Positions 1 to 8,547 are shown, numbered from the stretch's first letter. The stretch: DNA of 64,000 bases from Chryseobacterium sp. 6424 (GCF_003692615.1 NZ_CP023540.1:1054001-1118000), one strand, 5' to 3'. Translations and numbers: made by a program. Notes: generated from the sequence alone by a model not told the origin.

Positions 1-762
1 TTTTGCAAAACGATTCCACGGGCAAACATCCTGGCAGATATCACAACCGAACATCCAGTCCTCCATTTTATTTTTAAAATGTTCGGGTAATTCATTTTTA
101 AGTTCGATGGTGGCATAGGAAATACATTTGCTGCCGTCCACAATCCTCTCGGCTACTATTGCTTGGGTAGGGCAGGCTTCAATACATCTTCTGCACGATC
201 CACAATGGTCGGTGGTCGCATGGTCTGTAGCCAAGTCCAGATCGCAGATGATTTCCGCCAGAAAATAAAACGAGCCATGCTGCTTGGTAAGTAAATTAGC
301 ATTTTTACCTACCCAGCCGATGCCACTTTTTCGCGCCCAACTTCTTTCAAGGATCGGTGCCGAATCGGTAAAGACCCGACAGTCAAAATCGCCGATCTCC
401 ACTTTTAGGGCAGCCACCAAATCGCGCAGAAGTTCCTTTATCACCTCATGATAATCTTCACCGTAGGCGTATTTGGATATTTTCAGGTCGCTAAAAGGGG
501 TAAGATCCTGTTCCGGATAGTAATTATATGACAAAGAAATCACTGTACGCGCACCATCCACCAGCTTTCGGGGATCAAGGCGCTTGTCGAAATGGTTTTC
601 CATATAAGACATCTCGCCATGTCGGGCGTTTTTCAGCCATGCTTCCAGAGCAGGCGCGTCTTCTTCCAGAAATCCTGCGCGTGAAATTCCACAGCTTTGG
701 AAGCCAAATTCCTTCGCTTTGGCTTTTATAAGTGCAGCATATTTTTCTGTATTCCCTTTCAT
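1..762 (-). CDS. queG: Epoxyqueuosine reductase QueG, C-terminus cut by window edge
   Basis: The reading frame is open from an ATG at 762 to the window edge (254 codons), so the last part is missing. QueG is a cobalamin- and iron-sulfur-dependent enzyme that reduces epoxyqueuosine to queuosine in the wobble base of certain tRNAs, in the cytoplasm. Two ferredoxin-like cysteine clusters are visible: [13 protein letters not shown] (coded near 150-205) and [11 protein letters not shown] (coded near 10-50). This is the arrangement of the C-terminal 4Fe-4S domain of the family. The N-terminal part carries the cobalamin-domain stretch ending in [10 protein letters not shown]. It is divergent from the rhodanese gene. 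The family assignment is firm; only the 3' end is unseen. Confidence 0.93.
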   Translation of the reverse strand, partial: MKGNTEKYAALIKAKAKEFGFQSCGISRAGFLEEDAPALEAWLKNARHGEMSYMENHFDKRLDPRKLVDGARTVISLSYNYYPEQDLTPFSDLKISKYAYGEDYHEVIKELLRDLVAALKVEIGDFDCRVFTDSAPILERSWARKSGIGWVGKNANLLTKQHGSFYFLAEIICDLDLATDHATTDHCGSCRRCIEACPTQAIVAERIVDGSKCISYATIELKNELPEHFKNKMEDWMFGCDICQDVCPWNRFAK

Positions 763-791
763 AATAATGCTGCAAAACTAACATTATTTCT

Positions 792-800
792 TAACTTTGT
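792..800 (+). promoter_or_regulatory. Bacteroidota -7 promoter element upstream of the rhodanese gene
   Basis: TAACTTTGT matches the Bacteroidota primary-sigma -7 consensus TAnnTTTG and lies 65 nt before the ATG at 866. No convincing -33 TTTG was found at the usual spacing. Confidence 0.5.
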
Positions 801-865
801 TATAGGCTTTTAAAGGACTTTACAGCCTTTTTTATCTTAAAATTAAACACTTAAAAATATCAGTT

Positions 866-1156
866 ATGTCATTAGTAGAAGTATTGCAATTGGGGGATTA
901 TCATTTAATCGATGTTCGTGAAGCCATGGAACTGGAGATGGATGGGCACCTGGAGGAAGCACAAAATATTCCCTTGGGCGAATTAGAGGAAAGAAAGCAG
1001 GAGATCATTAACCTTAGCGGTACCAAAATTTTCTTTTGCCGCAGTGGCAACCGCAGTGGTAAGGCTGTAGATTATTTCAAGGAACAAGGCATGACCGATG
1101 TGTATAATGGTGGTGGCTATGCCGAAATGAAAGAGCTATTAGATAGTATAAAATAA
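866..1156 (+). CDS. Single-domain rhodanese-like protein
   Basis: A 96-residue cytoplasmic protein made of one rhodanese domain. The catalytic loop is visible as CRSGNRSG, with the persulfide-carrying cysteine at about residue 58, and the family's early motif LIDVRE is at residues 14-19. Such proteins move sulfane sulfur as a cysteine persulfide; the acceptor here cannot be told from sequence. There is no signal peptide. The gene stands alone, with its own -7 element and a hairpin terminator after the stop. Family certain, physiological role unknown. Confidence 0.9.
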   Translation: MSLVEVLQLGDYHLIDVREAMELEMDGHLEEAQNIPLGELEERKQEIINLSGTKIFFCRSGNRSGKAVDYFKEQGMTDVYNGGGYAEMKELLDSIK

Positions 1157-1173
1157 CAGAATTGAAAATTTGT

Positions 1174-1196
1174 CCGGCCTGGTGCCGGTTTTTTTT
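1174..1196 (+). terminator. Rho-independent terminator after the rhodanese gene
   Basis: Stem CCGGC/GCCGG with a 5-nt loop is followed by a run of eight T. Confidence 0.8.
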
Positions 1197-1371
1197 GGTT
1201 TTTGCCAAAAAGACAGCCACAAAAATGTAAATGATTGTTTAATTTTTGTTCAAATATAATAAGTTGATTATCAATACTATACAATATATTTAATGTGCGA
1301 CACATGGTATCTGTACTTTTTTTGGCACGATTTTGACAAGTAACTTTTCGTAAAATTTAAAATTTAAAGTT

Positions 1372-1935
1372 ATGAAATCAATGAAGAAAACAATCCTCGC
1401 TTTAGGATTAATGACAGCAGGTTTAGTAAGTGCACAAAGCGCAGATATGAGAAATATGCTGAAAGTTGGGGTAAATGGTGGTGTTGCGGTTCCTGCTGAG
1501 AATGCAGGTGGTAATATCGGGGTAGATGTAGCTTATCAGAATCTGGTGACGCCAGGCTTCGGTTTAGGTATCGCCACCGGTTACAGCCACTTTTTCGGTA
1601 GAGAAAATGGTGCGATTGATAACAATGATTTTGGTGTAGTACCGGTAGCAGCGCTTATCCGTGTATATCCTAAGCAAACCGGCTTCTATCTTGGGACCGA
1701 CTTAGGTTACGGTTTCATCGTAGGTGATGATCAGGTAGCATCAAACAGTACAGTAGCAAGACCTGATGGTGGTTTCTACATCAAACCTGAAATCGGTTAC
1801 CACAACCGCGACTGGAATTTCTCTCTTCAGTATCAGAAAACCTTTACTGGCAGCAAAGGCGAGATTGGTGACCAAGACTACAATGCCGGCGCACTGGGTG
1901 TAGGTATTGGGTACAACATCCCTTTAGGTAAATAA
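1372..1935 (+). CDS. Outer-membrane beta-barrel protein, secreted, function unknown
   Basis: A 187-residue protein with a clear signal peptide (MKKTILALGLMTAGLVSAQ) and a mature part of alternating Gly/aromatic strands. It ends in a barrel-like closing strand (GIGYNIPLGK). This is the look of the small OmpW/OprF-like eight-stranded barrels common in Flavobacteriia. Two nearby ATG codons (1372 and 1381) are possible starts; the second begins exactly at the signal peptide MKK. It is a single gene, followed by a strong terminator. No ligand or role can be named from sequence. Confidence 0.82.
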   Translation: MKSMKKTILALGLMTAGLVSAQSADMRNMLKVGVNGGVAVPAENAGGNIGVDVAYQNLVTPGFGLGIATGYSHFFGRENGAIDNNDFGVVPVAALIRVYPKQTGFYLGTDLGYGFIVGDDQVASNSTVARPDGGFYIKPEIGYHNRDWNFSLQYQKTFTGSKGEIGDQDYNAGALGVGIGYNIPLGK

Positions 1936-1956
1936 TACAGCAATGTATATGGTAAG

Positions 1957-1993
1957 CCTTCTTAAAATCATTTAAGAAGGTTTTTATTTTTTT
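1957..1993 (+). terminator. Strong rho-independent terminator after the barrel gene
   Basis: A perfect 10-bp stem CCTTCTTAAA/TTTAAGAAGG with a 4-nt loop is followed by a T-rich tail. Confidence 0.88.
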
Positions 1994-2027
1994 GTCCGAC
2001 AGATTTATAAACAATTATTATCTTTGG
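1991..2027 (+). promoter_or_regulatory. Promoter of the glucokinase gene
   Basis: TATCTTTGG at 2019-2027 matches TAnnTTTG. A TTTG at 1991-1994 could be the -33 element, although the 24-nt spacer is at the long end. Confidence 0.55.
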
Positions 2028-2044
2028 TTTCATAACATTATAAA

Positions 2045-3094
2045 ATGAACACGAACAATAAATTTATGCTTTACCTGCCCGCTATCTCAGCGGAAAGCAA
2101 CAACAATATTTCGATAATTTCGGCCGACGTCCGAAAAGATGCGACCTATTTTGCTCATTATATCACCCGAGATAAAAGGTTGGTGCCACAGATCGAAAAA
2201 ACATATGCCACGGTTGAATATGCTTCTTTCATAGACATTGCGCAGAAATTTATAACAGAATTTCAACTCAACCATGCCTCAAAATTTGTTGTGGCTGTGC
2301 CCGGACCCGTGATTTCTGGAAAAAGTGAGCCGTTGCGCTTGCCTTGGAAACTTGATGCTGAAGAAATAAAACAACAGACAGGCATCTCTCAGGTATATTT
2401 GATCAATGACCTTGAAGCTTCTGCTTATGGCTTAGGGAATGATGACGAAAAATGCTTCCAGACCATACACCACTCTGAAAATGTAGTCCCAGGGAACATT
2501 GCGGTATTGGCGCCCGGTGCTGGTTTAGGAGAAGCAGGTTTGTACTGGGATGGCAAATTCATGCGTCCGTTCGCGACGGAAGGCGGTCACAGCGAATTTT
2601 CGCCACGTACCAATGATGAGGTAGAGTTTTACCAATTTTTGCAGAAAATCTACGGAATTGTCACTTGGGAATCGGTGCTTTCTACCGAAGGTTTGTTTAA
2701 TATTTACCGTTACGTGCGCGATGTGAAACAGCAGCAACAGCCAGAATGGCTAACCCGCGAGATTGAAAATAACAACTTTACCGATGCCATCATCAAAGGC
2801 GCACTCGAAAGCCGCGACCGTATCTGTAATGTGACCATTGATACTTTCATGCTTTTTCTGGCACGCGAAGCGAACAATTTGGTATTGAAACTAAAAGCGA
2901 CCGGCGGATTATATCTCAGCGGAGAAATCCCGGTGATGTTACAGAAATATCTGAATAAGGATGACTTCTATAAAAACTTCATCGTAAGCGATAAAATGGA
3001 ATCGCTGCTGCGCGACATCCCAATTTATCTGGTGAGGGATACCAAAACCATCATTCAGGGAGCGGCATTGTACGCGGCGTTTTCCGGTGAATAA
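2045..3094 (+). CDS. glk: Glucokinase-family protein with altered N-terminal phosphate-binding motif
   Basis: A 349-residue protein of the bacterial Glk family (COG0837 type), expected to phosphorylate glucose with ATP in the cytoplasm. Visible family signatures are AVPGPVISG, the catalytic-base region LINDLEASAYGL (Asp near residue 121), the second phosphate loop APGAGLGEAGL and the sugar-site TEGGHSEFSPR. Where the family has the phosphate-1 motif D(V/I)GGTxxR, this protein reads ADVRKDATYF (about residues 27-36), so both glycines and the threonine are out of place. Neither of the other two frames restores the motif, so this is not a simple frameshift. It may be a lineage variant, an enzyme with altered ATP binding, or a regulatory pseudokinase. 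It is a single gene with its own promoter and terminator. Confidence 0.82.
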   Translation: MNTNNKFMLYLPAISAESNNNISIISADVRKDATYFAHYITRDKRLVPQIEKTYATVEYASFIDIAQKFITEFQLNHASKFVVAVPGPVISGKSEPLRLPWKLDAEEIKQQTGISQVYLINDLEASAYGLGNDDEKCFQTIHHSENVVPGNIAVLAPGAGLGEAGLYWDGKFMRPFATEGGHSEFSPRTNDEVEFYQFLQKIYGIVTWESVLSTEGLFNIYRYVRDVKQQQQPEWLTREIENNNFTDAIIKGALESRDRICNVTIDTFMLFLAREANNLVLKLKATGGLYLSGEIPVMLQKYLNKDDFYKNFIVSDKMESLLRDIPIYLVRDTKTIIQGAALYAAFSGE

Positions 3095-3102
3095 AAATTA
3101 CG

Positions 3103-3128
3103 ACTTCGGCCCAGCCGAAGTTTTTTTT
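3103..3128 (+). terminator. Rho-independent terminator after glk
   Basis: Stem ACTTCGGC/GCCGAAGT with a CCA loop is followed by eight T. Confidence 0.88.
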
Positions 3129-3180
3129 GCGTTTGTAGTACCATTTTTAGGCGTTTTTAGGTATTATTGAAGCAAAACTT

Positions 3181-3189
3181 TATTTTTGG
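3181..3189 (+). promoter_or_regulatory. -7 promoter element of the YceI gene
   Basis: TATTTTTGG matches TAnnTTTG, 22 nt before the ATG at 3212. Confidence 0.5.
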
Positions 3190-3211
3190 CACTTCATTTT
3201 AAATAATATAT

Positions 3212-3778
3212 ATGAAAAAGTTACTGTTGATGGCCGTTTTAACGGGCGGATTAGCATTTGGACAAAGTAAAAAAGTAGTGGCTTCAGATGTACACTGGTG
3301 GGGTTACAAAATCGCGAAATCCGCTGCATCCTCACACGATGGCACTGTAAATGTAAAATCCGGAAACATCATCATGAAGGGCAATCAGGTGGCTGGGGGA
3401 ACTTTCGTGCTGGATATGACGAGCATTAACGCGACTGATTTAACGGGCGAATCCCAGACTAAACTGAATAATCACCTTAAAAACGGAGATTTCTTTGAAG
3501 TAGATAAATTTCCCACAGCGGCTTATACCATTGCTTCGGTAAGGAAAAACAACCATAAAGTTTATAACTATATCATCCACGGGGACCTCACGGTGAAGGG
3601 TAAGACACATCCTGTTTCATTTCCTGCCAAAATTTCATACAGCAAGGGCGTGGTAAGCATCGTTTCGGATAAATTTGCCTTCGATCGACAGAAATTTGAT
3701 GTGGCTTACAAAGCCGCGATGAAGGATGTTTTGGTGAAAGATGAGGTGGATATGCTTGTAAAAGTTACCGCCAAATAG
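3212..3778 (+). CDS. YceI-family periplasmic lipid-binding-like protein
   Basis: A 188-residue protein with an N-terminal signal peptide (MKKLLLMAVLTGGLAFGQ) followed by one YceI domain. Family features seen are the opening strand VHWWGYKIAKSAASSHDGTV, the LNNHLKNGDFFEVDKFPTA segment and the GDLTVKGKTHPVSFP strand. YceI proteins form a lipocalin-like extended barrel that binds polyisoprenoid or other amphiphilic ligands in the periplasm. The ligand here is unknown. It is monocistronic, with its own promoter and terminator. Family confident. Confidence 0.92.
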   Translation: MKKLLLMAVLTGGLAFGQSKKVVASDVHWWGYKIAKSAASSHDGTVNVKSGNIIMKGNQVAGGTFVLDMTSINATDLTGESQTKLNNHLKNGDFFEVDKFPTAAYTIASVRKNNHKVYNYIIHGDLTVKGKTHPVSFPAKISYSKGVVSIVSDKFAFDRQKFDVAYKAAMKDVLVKDEVDMLVKVTAK

Positions 3779-3800
3779 TAAAAATATCTTCAAAAGTTCA

Positions 3801-3826
3801 GGGCAGTTCTTACTGCTCTTTTTTAT
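3801..3826 (+). terminator. Rho-independent terminator after the YceI gene
   Basis: A short GCAGT/ACTGC stem with a TCTT loop, bordered by G-T/C pairs, is followed by a T tract. The -7 element of the next gene overlaps the tail. Confidence 0.7.
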
Positions 3827-3832
3827 TTTTGT
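3824..3832 (+). promoter_or_regulatory. -7 promoter element of the alpha/beta hydrolase gene
   Basis: TATTTTTGT matches TAnnTTTG and lies 12 nt before the ATG at 3845, overlapping the preceding terminator tail. Confidence 0.45.
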
Positions 3833-3844
3833 ATAAAGTTTTAT

Positions 3845-4504
3845 ATGATTTCTGAAAAAATGAAGTTGTACGTCATCAGTGGGCTTGGTGCTGATTTCAA
3901 AGTACTGTCAAAACTCACGTTCCCTGAAAACCTTGAAGTGGTTTTTCTCGACTGGCTCATCCCTATACGTAACGAAAGTTTTACGGGCTATGTCACAAGA
4001 ATGTCCGACAGAATTGATGAGACAAAGCCATTTTGCCTGCTCGGATATTCATTTGGCGGCATCATGGTACAGGAAATTGATAAGATAAAACCCGCGGAAA
4101 AAGTGGTTATCCTTGGCAGCATAAAATCTGACCGAGAAAAATCACGCTTTATTAAAATGGGGGAAGTCACCCATATTCCTAAATATCTGCCGGAAAACAT
4201 TTTCACCACGAAGTCGGCCTTGGCTTACGCTTTTGTGAGAAAGTTTTTTGATCCTAAAAATCCTAAATTGATGGAATATTTTACCGTTCGCGATCCCTAT
4301 TACCTGAAATGGTGCATTGAGAAAATCAGCAACTGGAAGTCCGAGGAAAACCCAAAGGTGATACAGGTTTTGGCAGACCGTGATATTGTTTTCCCTATTA
4401 AATATTCAAAACCGGATTATGTGATACAGAACGCGACACATCTTTTCCCTGCCACTAAACCCAGGGAAGTTTCAGAGATTCTAAAAGAGATTTTCGGTTC
4501 CTAA
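3845..4504 (+). CDS. Small alpha/beta-fold hydrolase
   Basis: A 219-residue cytoplasmic protein with a complete alpha/beta-hydrolase triad. The nucleophile elbow is GYSFGG (Ser near residue 69), the acid is probably Asp in LADRDIVFP, and the base is His in NATHLFP near the C-terminus. No lid domain is obvious, so it is a minimal member of the fold. The substrate cannot be predicted. An alternative start at the second Met (3860, MKLYVISG) would begin right at the first strand. Its stop abuts the stop of the convergent ABC1 gene with no gap. Confidence 0.82.
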   Translation: MISEKMKLYVISGLGADFKVLSKLTFPENLEVVFLDWLIPIRNESFTGYVTRMSDRIDETKPFCLLGYSFGGIMVQEIDKIKPAEKVVILGSIKSDREKSRFIKMGEVTHIPKYLPENIFTTKSALAYAFVRKFFDPKNPKLMEYFTVRDPYYLKWCIEKISNWKSEENPKVIQVLADRDIVFPIKYSKPDYVIQNATHLFPATKPREVSEILKEIFGS

Positions 4505-5215
4505 CTATCGGTGTTTTTTAAGATTCTCATCACCGAACAGCATTTTCATCACCAACCATACGCCGAAAACTGCCGCAGCACAGAAAAATATCATGGCTAA
4601 TCCTGGATAGCCAAGCACCATGAAAGTGGTTGGTACTTTCATCAGAAGTGCAGCCCCGATAATCAAAGCCGCAATTATCAACCCAATGGAGATTCGGTTG
4701 GCGACTTTTTGAAAGCCGTCCGTCAGGCGCTTTTCATCGATCGCATCAATTTTAATCTCAAATTCATTGTTCGCAAGTCTTTCCGTAATGGTGTTGAGGC
4801 GTTCGGGCAGTTTTTCAGCAAGTTTTTTAGCTTCAATTAACTGCGCGAAAAACTGATCTGGCTTCAGGTCCTCAATCATTTTCTTTTGCATCAGTTTTTC
4901 GAGATTTGTTTCTATGGCTTCCTGCAAATCGTAATCGGGTGCCAGCACCGCGACAATCTGGTCCATATTCATCAGTATTTTCCCGAAGATATTCAGTTCT
5001 ACCGAAAGGCGGATGCCGTTTTCAGCCGCAATCCTGTTCATCTGAATCAGCATGCGGCCAGTCTGCATATTTTCTGCGTTCTTGTTCTGGGATTCCTGTA
5101 CCAGCCGGTTTATTTCCTTCTGGAAAGTCTGCACATCAGCTTCTTTATCATAGTTGCTGATGTGCAGCAAAGCATTGGCGGTATCGTTGCCATTATATTT
5201 GCTGATGGCAATCAT
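4505..5215 (-). CDS. C-terminal part of a frameshifted ABC1/UbiB-family kinase
   Basis: This 236-residue frame is the displaced 3' half of the gene at 5221-6240. It has no kinase motifs of its own. It begins in the C-lobe helices and ends with two hydrophobic helices that anchor UbiB-type proteins in the membrane (about residues 175-222). In the +1 frame immediately upstream, the DNA codes RDQLLKLM leading straight into this ATG, which is the expected continuation of an ABC1 protein. If the frameshift is real the fragment is unlikely to be made as a functional protein; if it is a sequencing error, the two parts are one gene of about 560-580 codons. Confidence 0.75.
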   Translation of the reverse strand: MIAISKYNGNDTANALLHISNYDKEADVQTFQKEINRLVQESQNKNAENMQTGRMLIQMNRIAAENGIRLSVELNIFGKILMNMDQIVAVLAPDYDLQEAIETNLEKLMQKKMIEDLKPDQFFAQLIEAKKLAEKLPERLNTITERLANNEFEIKIDAIDEKRLTDGFQKVANRISIGLIIAALIIGAALLMKVPTTFMVLGYPGLAMIFFCAAAVFGVWLVMKMLFGDENLKKHR

Positions 5216-5220
5216 CAGTT

Positions 5221-6240
5221 TTAATAGTTGATCCCGAAGTTCGGGCCGAACTTAGCCACCATCCCAAGATCCATCAAAGCGATTTTGTGATCTTTCGTAA
5301 GGTGTACATTCCCGGGATGTGGATCTGCGTGCGCGAAACCATCGATGATGATTTGTTTCATGTATGCCGCGACCAACTCGTCAACAAGCGCGTTATAATT
5401 ATGCTCTGTTCGTGAAAGCGGGGTGACGGCGGTTATTTTTCTGCCCTCCACAAAATCCATTGTCAAAATCTTTGAAGTAGAATATCCTGCCACAGGCTGT
5501 GGTACAAATATTTTTCTGTAATTGGTTAGATTTTGGCCAAGTGTCTGCAGGTTTTCTGCCTCTTTTACATAATCAAGTTCATTCAGTAGGATGAATCTTA
5601 GCTCCTCTAGTACCTGATCTGCTGCGTATTTCTTTGCTGTTTTGTTGTTTTTAACAGCAAAATCGGTAATTTCCTTTAAAGTATCAAGGTCTTCAAGGAA
5701 TTTTTTTCTGATGCCTGGTCGCTGTACTTTTACCGCAACTTGCCTGCCTGAGCGTAATACGGCACGGTGTACCTGCCCAATGGACGCACTTGCCAACGGT
5801 TGTACATCAAAGGATTGAAACGCCTTTGACATTCTCTGGCCTGTTTCTTCTTCAACAATTTTTTCCACCTCAGCGTAGGGGATTTCCTCTACGTCATCCT
5901 GTAATCTTTCCAGAGCTTTCATGTATGATTCGGGCATCAGATCTGGGCGGGTGGATAATAATTGCCCCAATTTCACATAGGTTGGCCCCATTTTTTTCAG
6001 GTCTTCCGCAAGTTCTTCAGGGTTGTCGTAGGTATGGTGTTCTGGCGCATTGTCATCTTTGGTTTCATTAAATGCGTTTTCGGCAGCTGACCGAAAGATA
6101 TCGCTGTTCCAGTATTTATAAATGAAAGATATAAATTTTGAATAATTACTTAATTTTTCAGGAATTGTCGCCATAAAGGTTTTTTTTGCTAGTTCCCTTA
6201 CAAAAAGCGTGCATTCCTTAATAGGGTTGGCAGCGTACAT
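5221..6240 (-). CDS. N-terminal catalytic part of a frameshifted ABC1/UbiB-family kinase
   Basis: A 339-codon frame of the atypical ABC1 (AarF/UbiB) kinase family, linked to isoprenoid-quinone synthesis or lipid homeostasis at the membrane. Visible motifs are the family's KxGQ segment (GPTYVKLGQLLSTRP), the Ala-type nucleotide loop ASIGQVHRA, the VAVKVQRPG lysine, and the catalytic stretch HADPHPGN followed by MDLG in place of DFG. The frame then runs FGPNFGINY and stops. One extra C near 5235 would restore the normal continuation into the downstream frame. The start is uncertain: MATIPEKL at 6174 is an alternative to 6240. It is divergent from sdaA, which starts 39 nt away. Confidence 0.8.
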   Translation of the reverse strand: MYAANPIKECTLFVRELAKKTFMATIPEKLSNYSKFISFIYKYWNSDIFRSAAENAFNETKDDNAPEHHTYDNPEELAEDLKKMGPTYVKLGQLLSTRPDLMPESYMKALERLQDDVEEIPYAEVEKIVEEETGQRMSKAFQSFDVQPLASASIGQVHRAVLRSGRQVAVKVQRPGIRKKFLEDLDTLKEITDFAVKNNKTAKKYAADQVLEELRFILLNELDYVKEAENLQTLGQNLTNYRKIFVPQPVAGYSTSKILTMDFVEGRKITAVTPLSRTEHNYNALVDELVAAYMKQIIIDGFAHADPHPGNVHLTKDHKIALMDLGMVAKFGPNFGINY

Positions 6241-6249
6241 TTATTTGGT

Positions 6250-6258
6250 TAAATTTGT
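6250..6258 (+). promoter_or_regulatory. -7 promoter element of sdaA
   Basis: TAAATTTGT matches TAnnTTTG, 21 nt before the sdaA ATG. Confidence 0.5.
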
Positions 6259-6279
6259 AATGATTAAAGAATATGAAAA

Positions 6280-7698
6280 ATGCAGTCAATCAGTGTATTT
6301 GAAATTATAAAAGTAGGCATTGGCCCCTCCAGTTCACATACCATGGGACCATGGAATGCCGCGGAAAGTTTTCTAAATAAAATCCGGAAAGAGCATCGGC
6401 TGCAAGACGTGAAGGAAATTTTCCTGGAGTTTTTCGGCTCATTAGCTAAAACCGGCATCGGGCACGGAACCGATATTGCAGGTATGCTTGGGCTTTCAGG
6501 CGAAAATTTTAAGACCATCGATACCACTAAGATTGATGAGAAAGTGGCTCATATAAAATCAACAGGTTTACTGAATCTGGGCGGTGAGACTACAGTACCG
6601 TTTATCTATGGACACCATTTGATACTCAATAAACAAAAAACACTCGAGTTTCACCCGAACGGTATGATTTTCCGAGCCGTTTTTGAGGATGGGACTGAAT
6701 TGATGCAGGACTATTACTCAATAGGTGGTGGGTTTATTGCGACACAGAACGAAAATTCCTACGAAAAGCATTGCGTGCGGACACTTTACCCCTGTCATCA
6801 TGGTGCTGATGTACTTCGGAATACCGAAAAACTAGGGCTCAGTAGAATCTCGGATCTTATTTTCCTTAATGAAGAATCGTGGCGCAGCCGAGAAGAAACC
6901 GAGAAAGAAGCACTTTATATCTGGCAGCAGATTAAGGAATGTATATACAAAGGCGTCAACAAAGAAGGCGTACTGCCGGGTGGGCTTAATGTCACGCGGC
7001 GTGCAGCAGGTCTTAACCGAAAATTGCTCGGTGAAAAAGTATATCGCAATATGGATGAATGGTTCCGGTTGGTTGTAGAAACTGAAGAATCTTTTGTGAA
7101 CATCAATAAATGGGTGTCTTGTTTTGCCTTAGCAGTAAATGAAGAAAATGCAAGTTTCGGGAGAATCATCACGGCTCCAACAAACGGAGCGAGTGGGGTG
7201 ATACCGGCGGTGCTGATGTACGCGCAGGCTTTTACCTCTTTTACTAAAGAAGACGACATCGTTCGCTTTTTGTTGGTTGCAGGCGAAATAGGAACTTTGT
7301 TCAAAAAAAACGCGACCATCTCAGCCGCAATGGGCGGTTGCCAAGCAGAAGTAGGTGTATCATCGGCCATGGCCGCGGCCGGCCTTACTGAAATAATGGG
7401 CGGCACACCGGGTCAGGTACTCATGGCTGCTGAAATTGCGATGGAACATCATTTGGGTATGACGTGCGATCCGATTGCCGGTTTGGTACAGATCCCATGT
7501 ATCGAAAGAAACTCAATGGGTGCCATTAAAGCCATCACCGCTGCAAACATCGCTATTGAATCAGATCCTGCCAAAGCCCGTGTTTCGTTAGATCAGGTAA
7601 TACAGTCGATGTGGGATACCGCACAAAGCATGAGCGATCGGTTTAAGGAAACTTCAGAAGGCGGTCTGGCAATTGCGGTAAATGTCGCGGAGTGTTAG
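6280..7698 (+). CDS. sdaA: L-serine ammonia-lyase (L-serine dehydratase)
   Basis: A 472-residue cytoplasmic enzyme that converts L-serine to pyruvate and ammonia using a 4Fe-4S cluster. It is the single-chain form, with fused beta and alpha domains. The N-terminus shows the family's GPSSSHTMGPW motif. The C-terminal half carries TAPTNGASGVIPAVL, the cysteine region MGGCQAEVGVSSAMAAAG and CDPIAGLVQIPCIERN, supplying the cluster cysteines. Length and motif order fit the full-length enzyme. It is convergent with tyrA (3 nt between stops). With alanine dehydrogenase nearby, it fits amino-acid catabolism to pyruvate. Confidence 0.95.
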   Translation: MQSISVFEIIKVGIGPSSSHTMGPWNAAESFLNKIRKEHRLQDVKEIFLEFFGSLAKTGIGHGTDIAGMLGLSGENFKTIDTTKIDEKVAHIKSTGLLNLGGETTVPFIYGHHLILNKQKTLEFHPNGMIFRAVFEDGTELMQDYYSIGGGFIATQNENSYEKHCVRTLYPCHHGADVLRNTEKLGLSRISDLIFLNEESWRSREETEKEALYIWQQIKECIYKGVNKEGVLPGGLNVTRRAAGLNRKLLGEKVYRNMDEWFRLVVETEESFVNINKWVSCFALAVNEENASFGRIITAPTNGASGVIPAVLMYAQAFTSFTKEDDIVRFLLVAGEIGTLFKKNATISAAMGGCQAEVGVSSAMAAAGLTEIMGGTPGQVLMAAEIAMEHHLGMTCDPIAGLVQIPCIERNSMGAIKAITAANIAIESDPAKARVSLDQVIQSMWDTAQSMSDRFKETSEGGLAIAVNVAEC

Positions 7699-7701
7699 AA
7701 G

Positions 7702-8547
7702 TTATTTCGAGAGAATACCACGGATTTTGTTTGCATTTTTAATCAACTTTTCAAGGGAAGATTCATCGGCATTTTCGAGCGCATCCTTAAAGTGATTAAG
7801 TTGAAGTATGTGCTCTTTAAGAACATCCAGCACATTTTCCCGGTTATGCATAAAGATAGGCAGCCACATTTCAGGATGCGATTTTGCCAAACGCACCGTA
7901 CTCGAAAAGCCAGAACTTGCCAACTGGAAAATGGTTTCTTCCTCACGTTCCTTTGCCAGTACGGTATTGGCCAGCGCGTAAGAGGTAATGTGTGAAATAT
8001 GCGAGATGTACGCCGTATGCAGGTCGTGATCTTTGGCACTCATACGGATCAGGTGTAAGCCTAATGTTTCCGCTATATTATGTACGGTAAACACAGCGTC
8101 TTCCGCGGATTGCTCGGCGTCACAGATTACCGCGGCACGTCCGGTAAAACTTTCTGCCAGCGCGGCTTCCGGTCCGGCATTTTCAGTACCCCACATCGGG
8201 TGAAACGCTACATAACGGTGTCTGTTCGGGTGGTTTTTTACGGCTTCTATAATGCTGTATTTAGTGGAACCTACATCCAAGACTGTCTGTTTCGGGTTTA
8301 TAAGACGGAGGATTTCTGGCAGAACCTTTATCGTGGCGTCAACCGGAATGGAGATAATTACAACATCACATTTTGAAATCGCTTCATCAATGTTCAGTCC
8401 TTCATCAATGATGCCTAAATCAATGGCTTTTGTTACGTGGTCGCTGTTAGTATCTACGCCGTACACATACGAGACAAGTCCTTTTTCCTTTAATTTAAGC
8501 GCTATTGATCCGCCAATGAGGCCAACGCCAACCACCGCGATTTTCAT
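7702..8547 (-). CDS. tyrA: Prephenate dehydrogenase
   Basis: A 281-residue cytoplasmic NAD(P)-dependent enzyme of tyrosine synthesis that oxidatively decarboxylates prephenate to 4-hydroxyphenylpyruvate. The start chosen (ATG at 8547) puts the Rossmann dinucleotide motif VGVGLIGGS at residues 5-13, as in the family. Further signatures are DVGSTKYSI, FHPMWGTENAGPEAA and the catalytic His region HISHITSYALAN. No fused chorismate mutase or ACT domain is seen. It lies 17 nt downstream of the DUF4258-type gene and is probably the last gene of the tsaE-ald run. Alternative upstream starts would add a non-conserved leader. Confidence 0.92.
   Translation of the reverse strand: MKIAVVGVGLIGGSIALKLKEKGLVSYVYGVDTNSDHVTKAIDLGIIDEGLNIDEAISKCDVVIISIPVDATIKVLPEILRLINPKQTVLDVGSTKYSIIEAVKNHPNRHRYVAFHPMWGTENAGPEAALAESFTGRAAVICDAEQSAEDAVFTVHNIAETLGLHLIRMSAKDHDLHTAYISHISHITSYALANTVLAKEREEETIFQLASSGFSSTVRLAKSHPEMWLPIFMHNRENVLDVLKEHILQLNHFKDALENADESSLEKLIKNANKIRGILSK

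Noticed and set aside
2087..2737. Minus-strand frames inside glk
   Set aside because: They run opposite to a well-supported gene and have no protein-like features.
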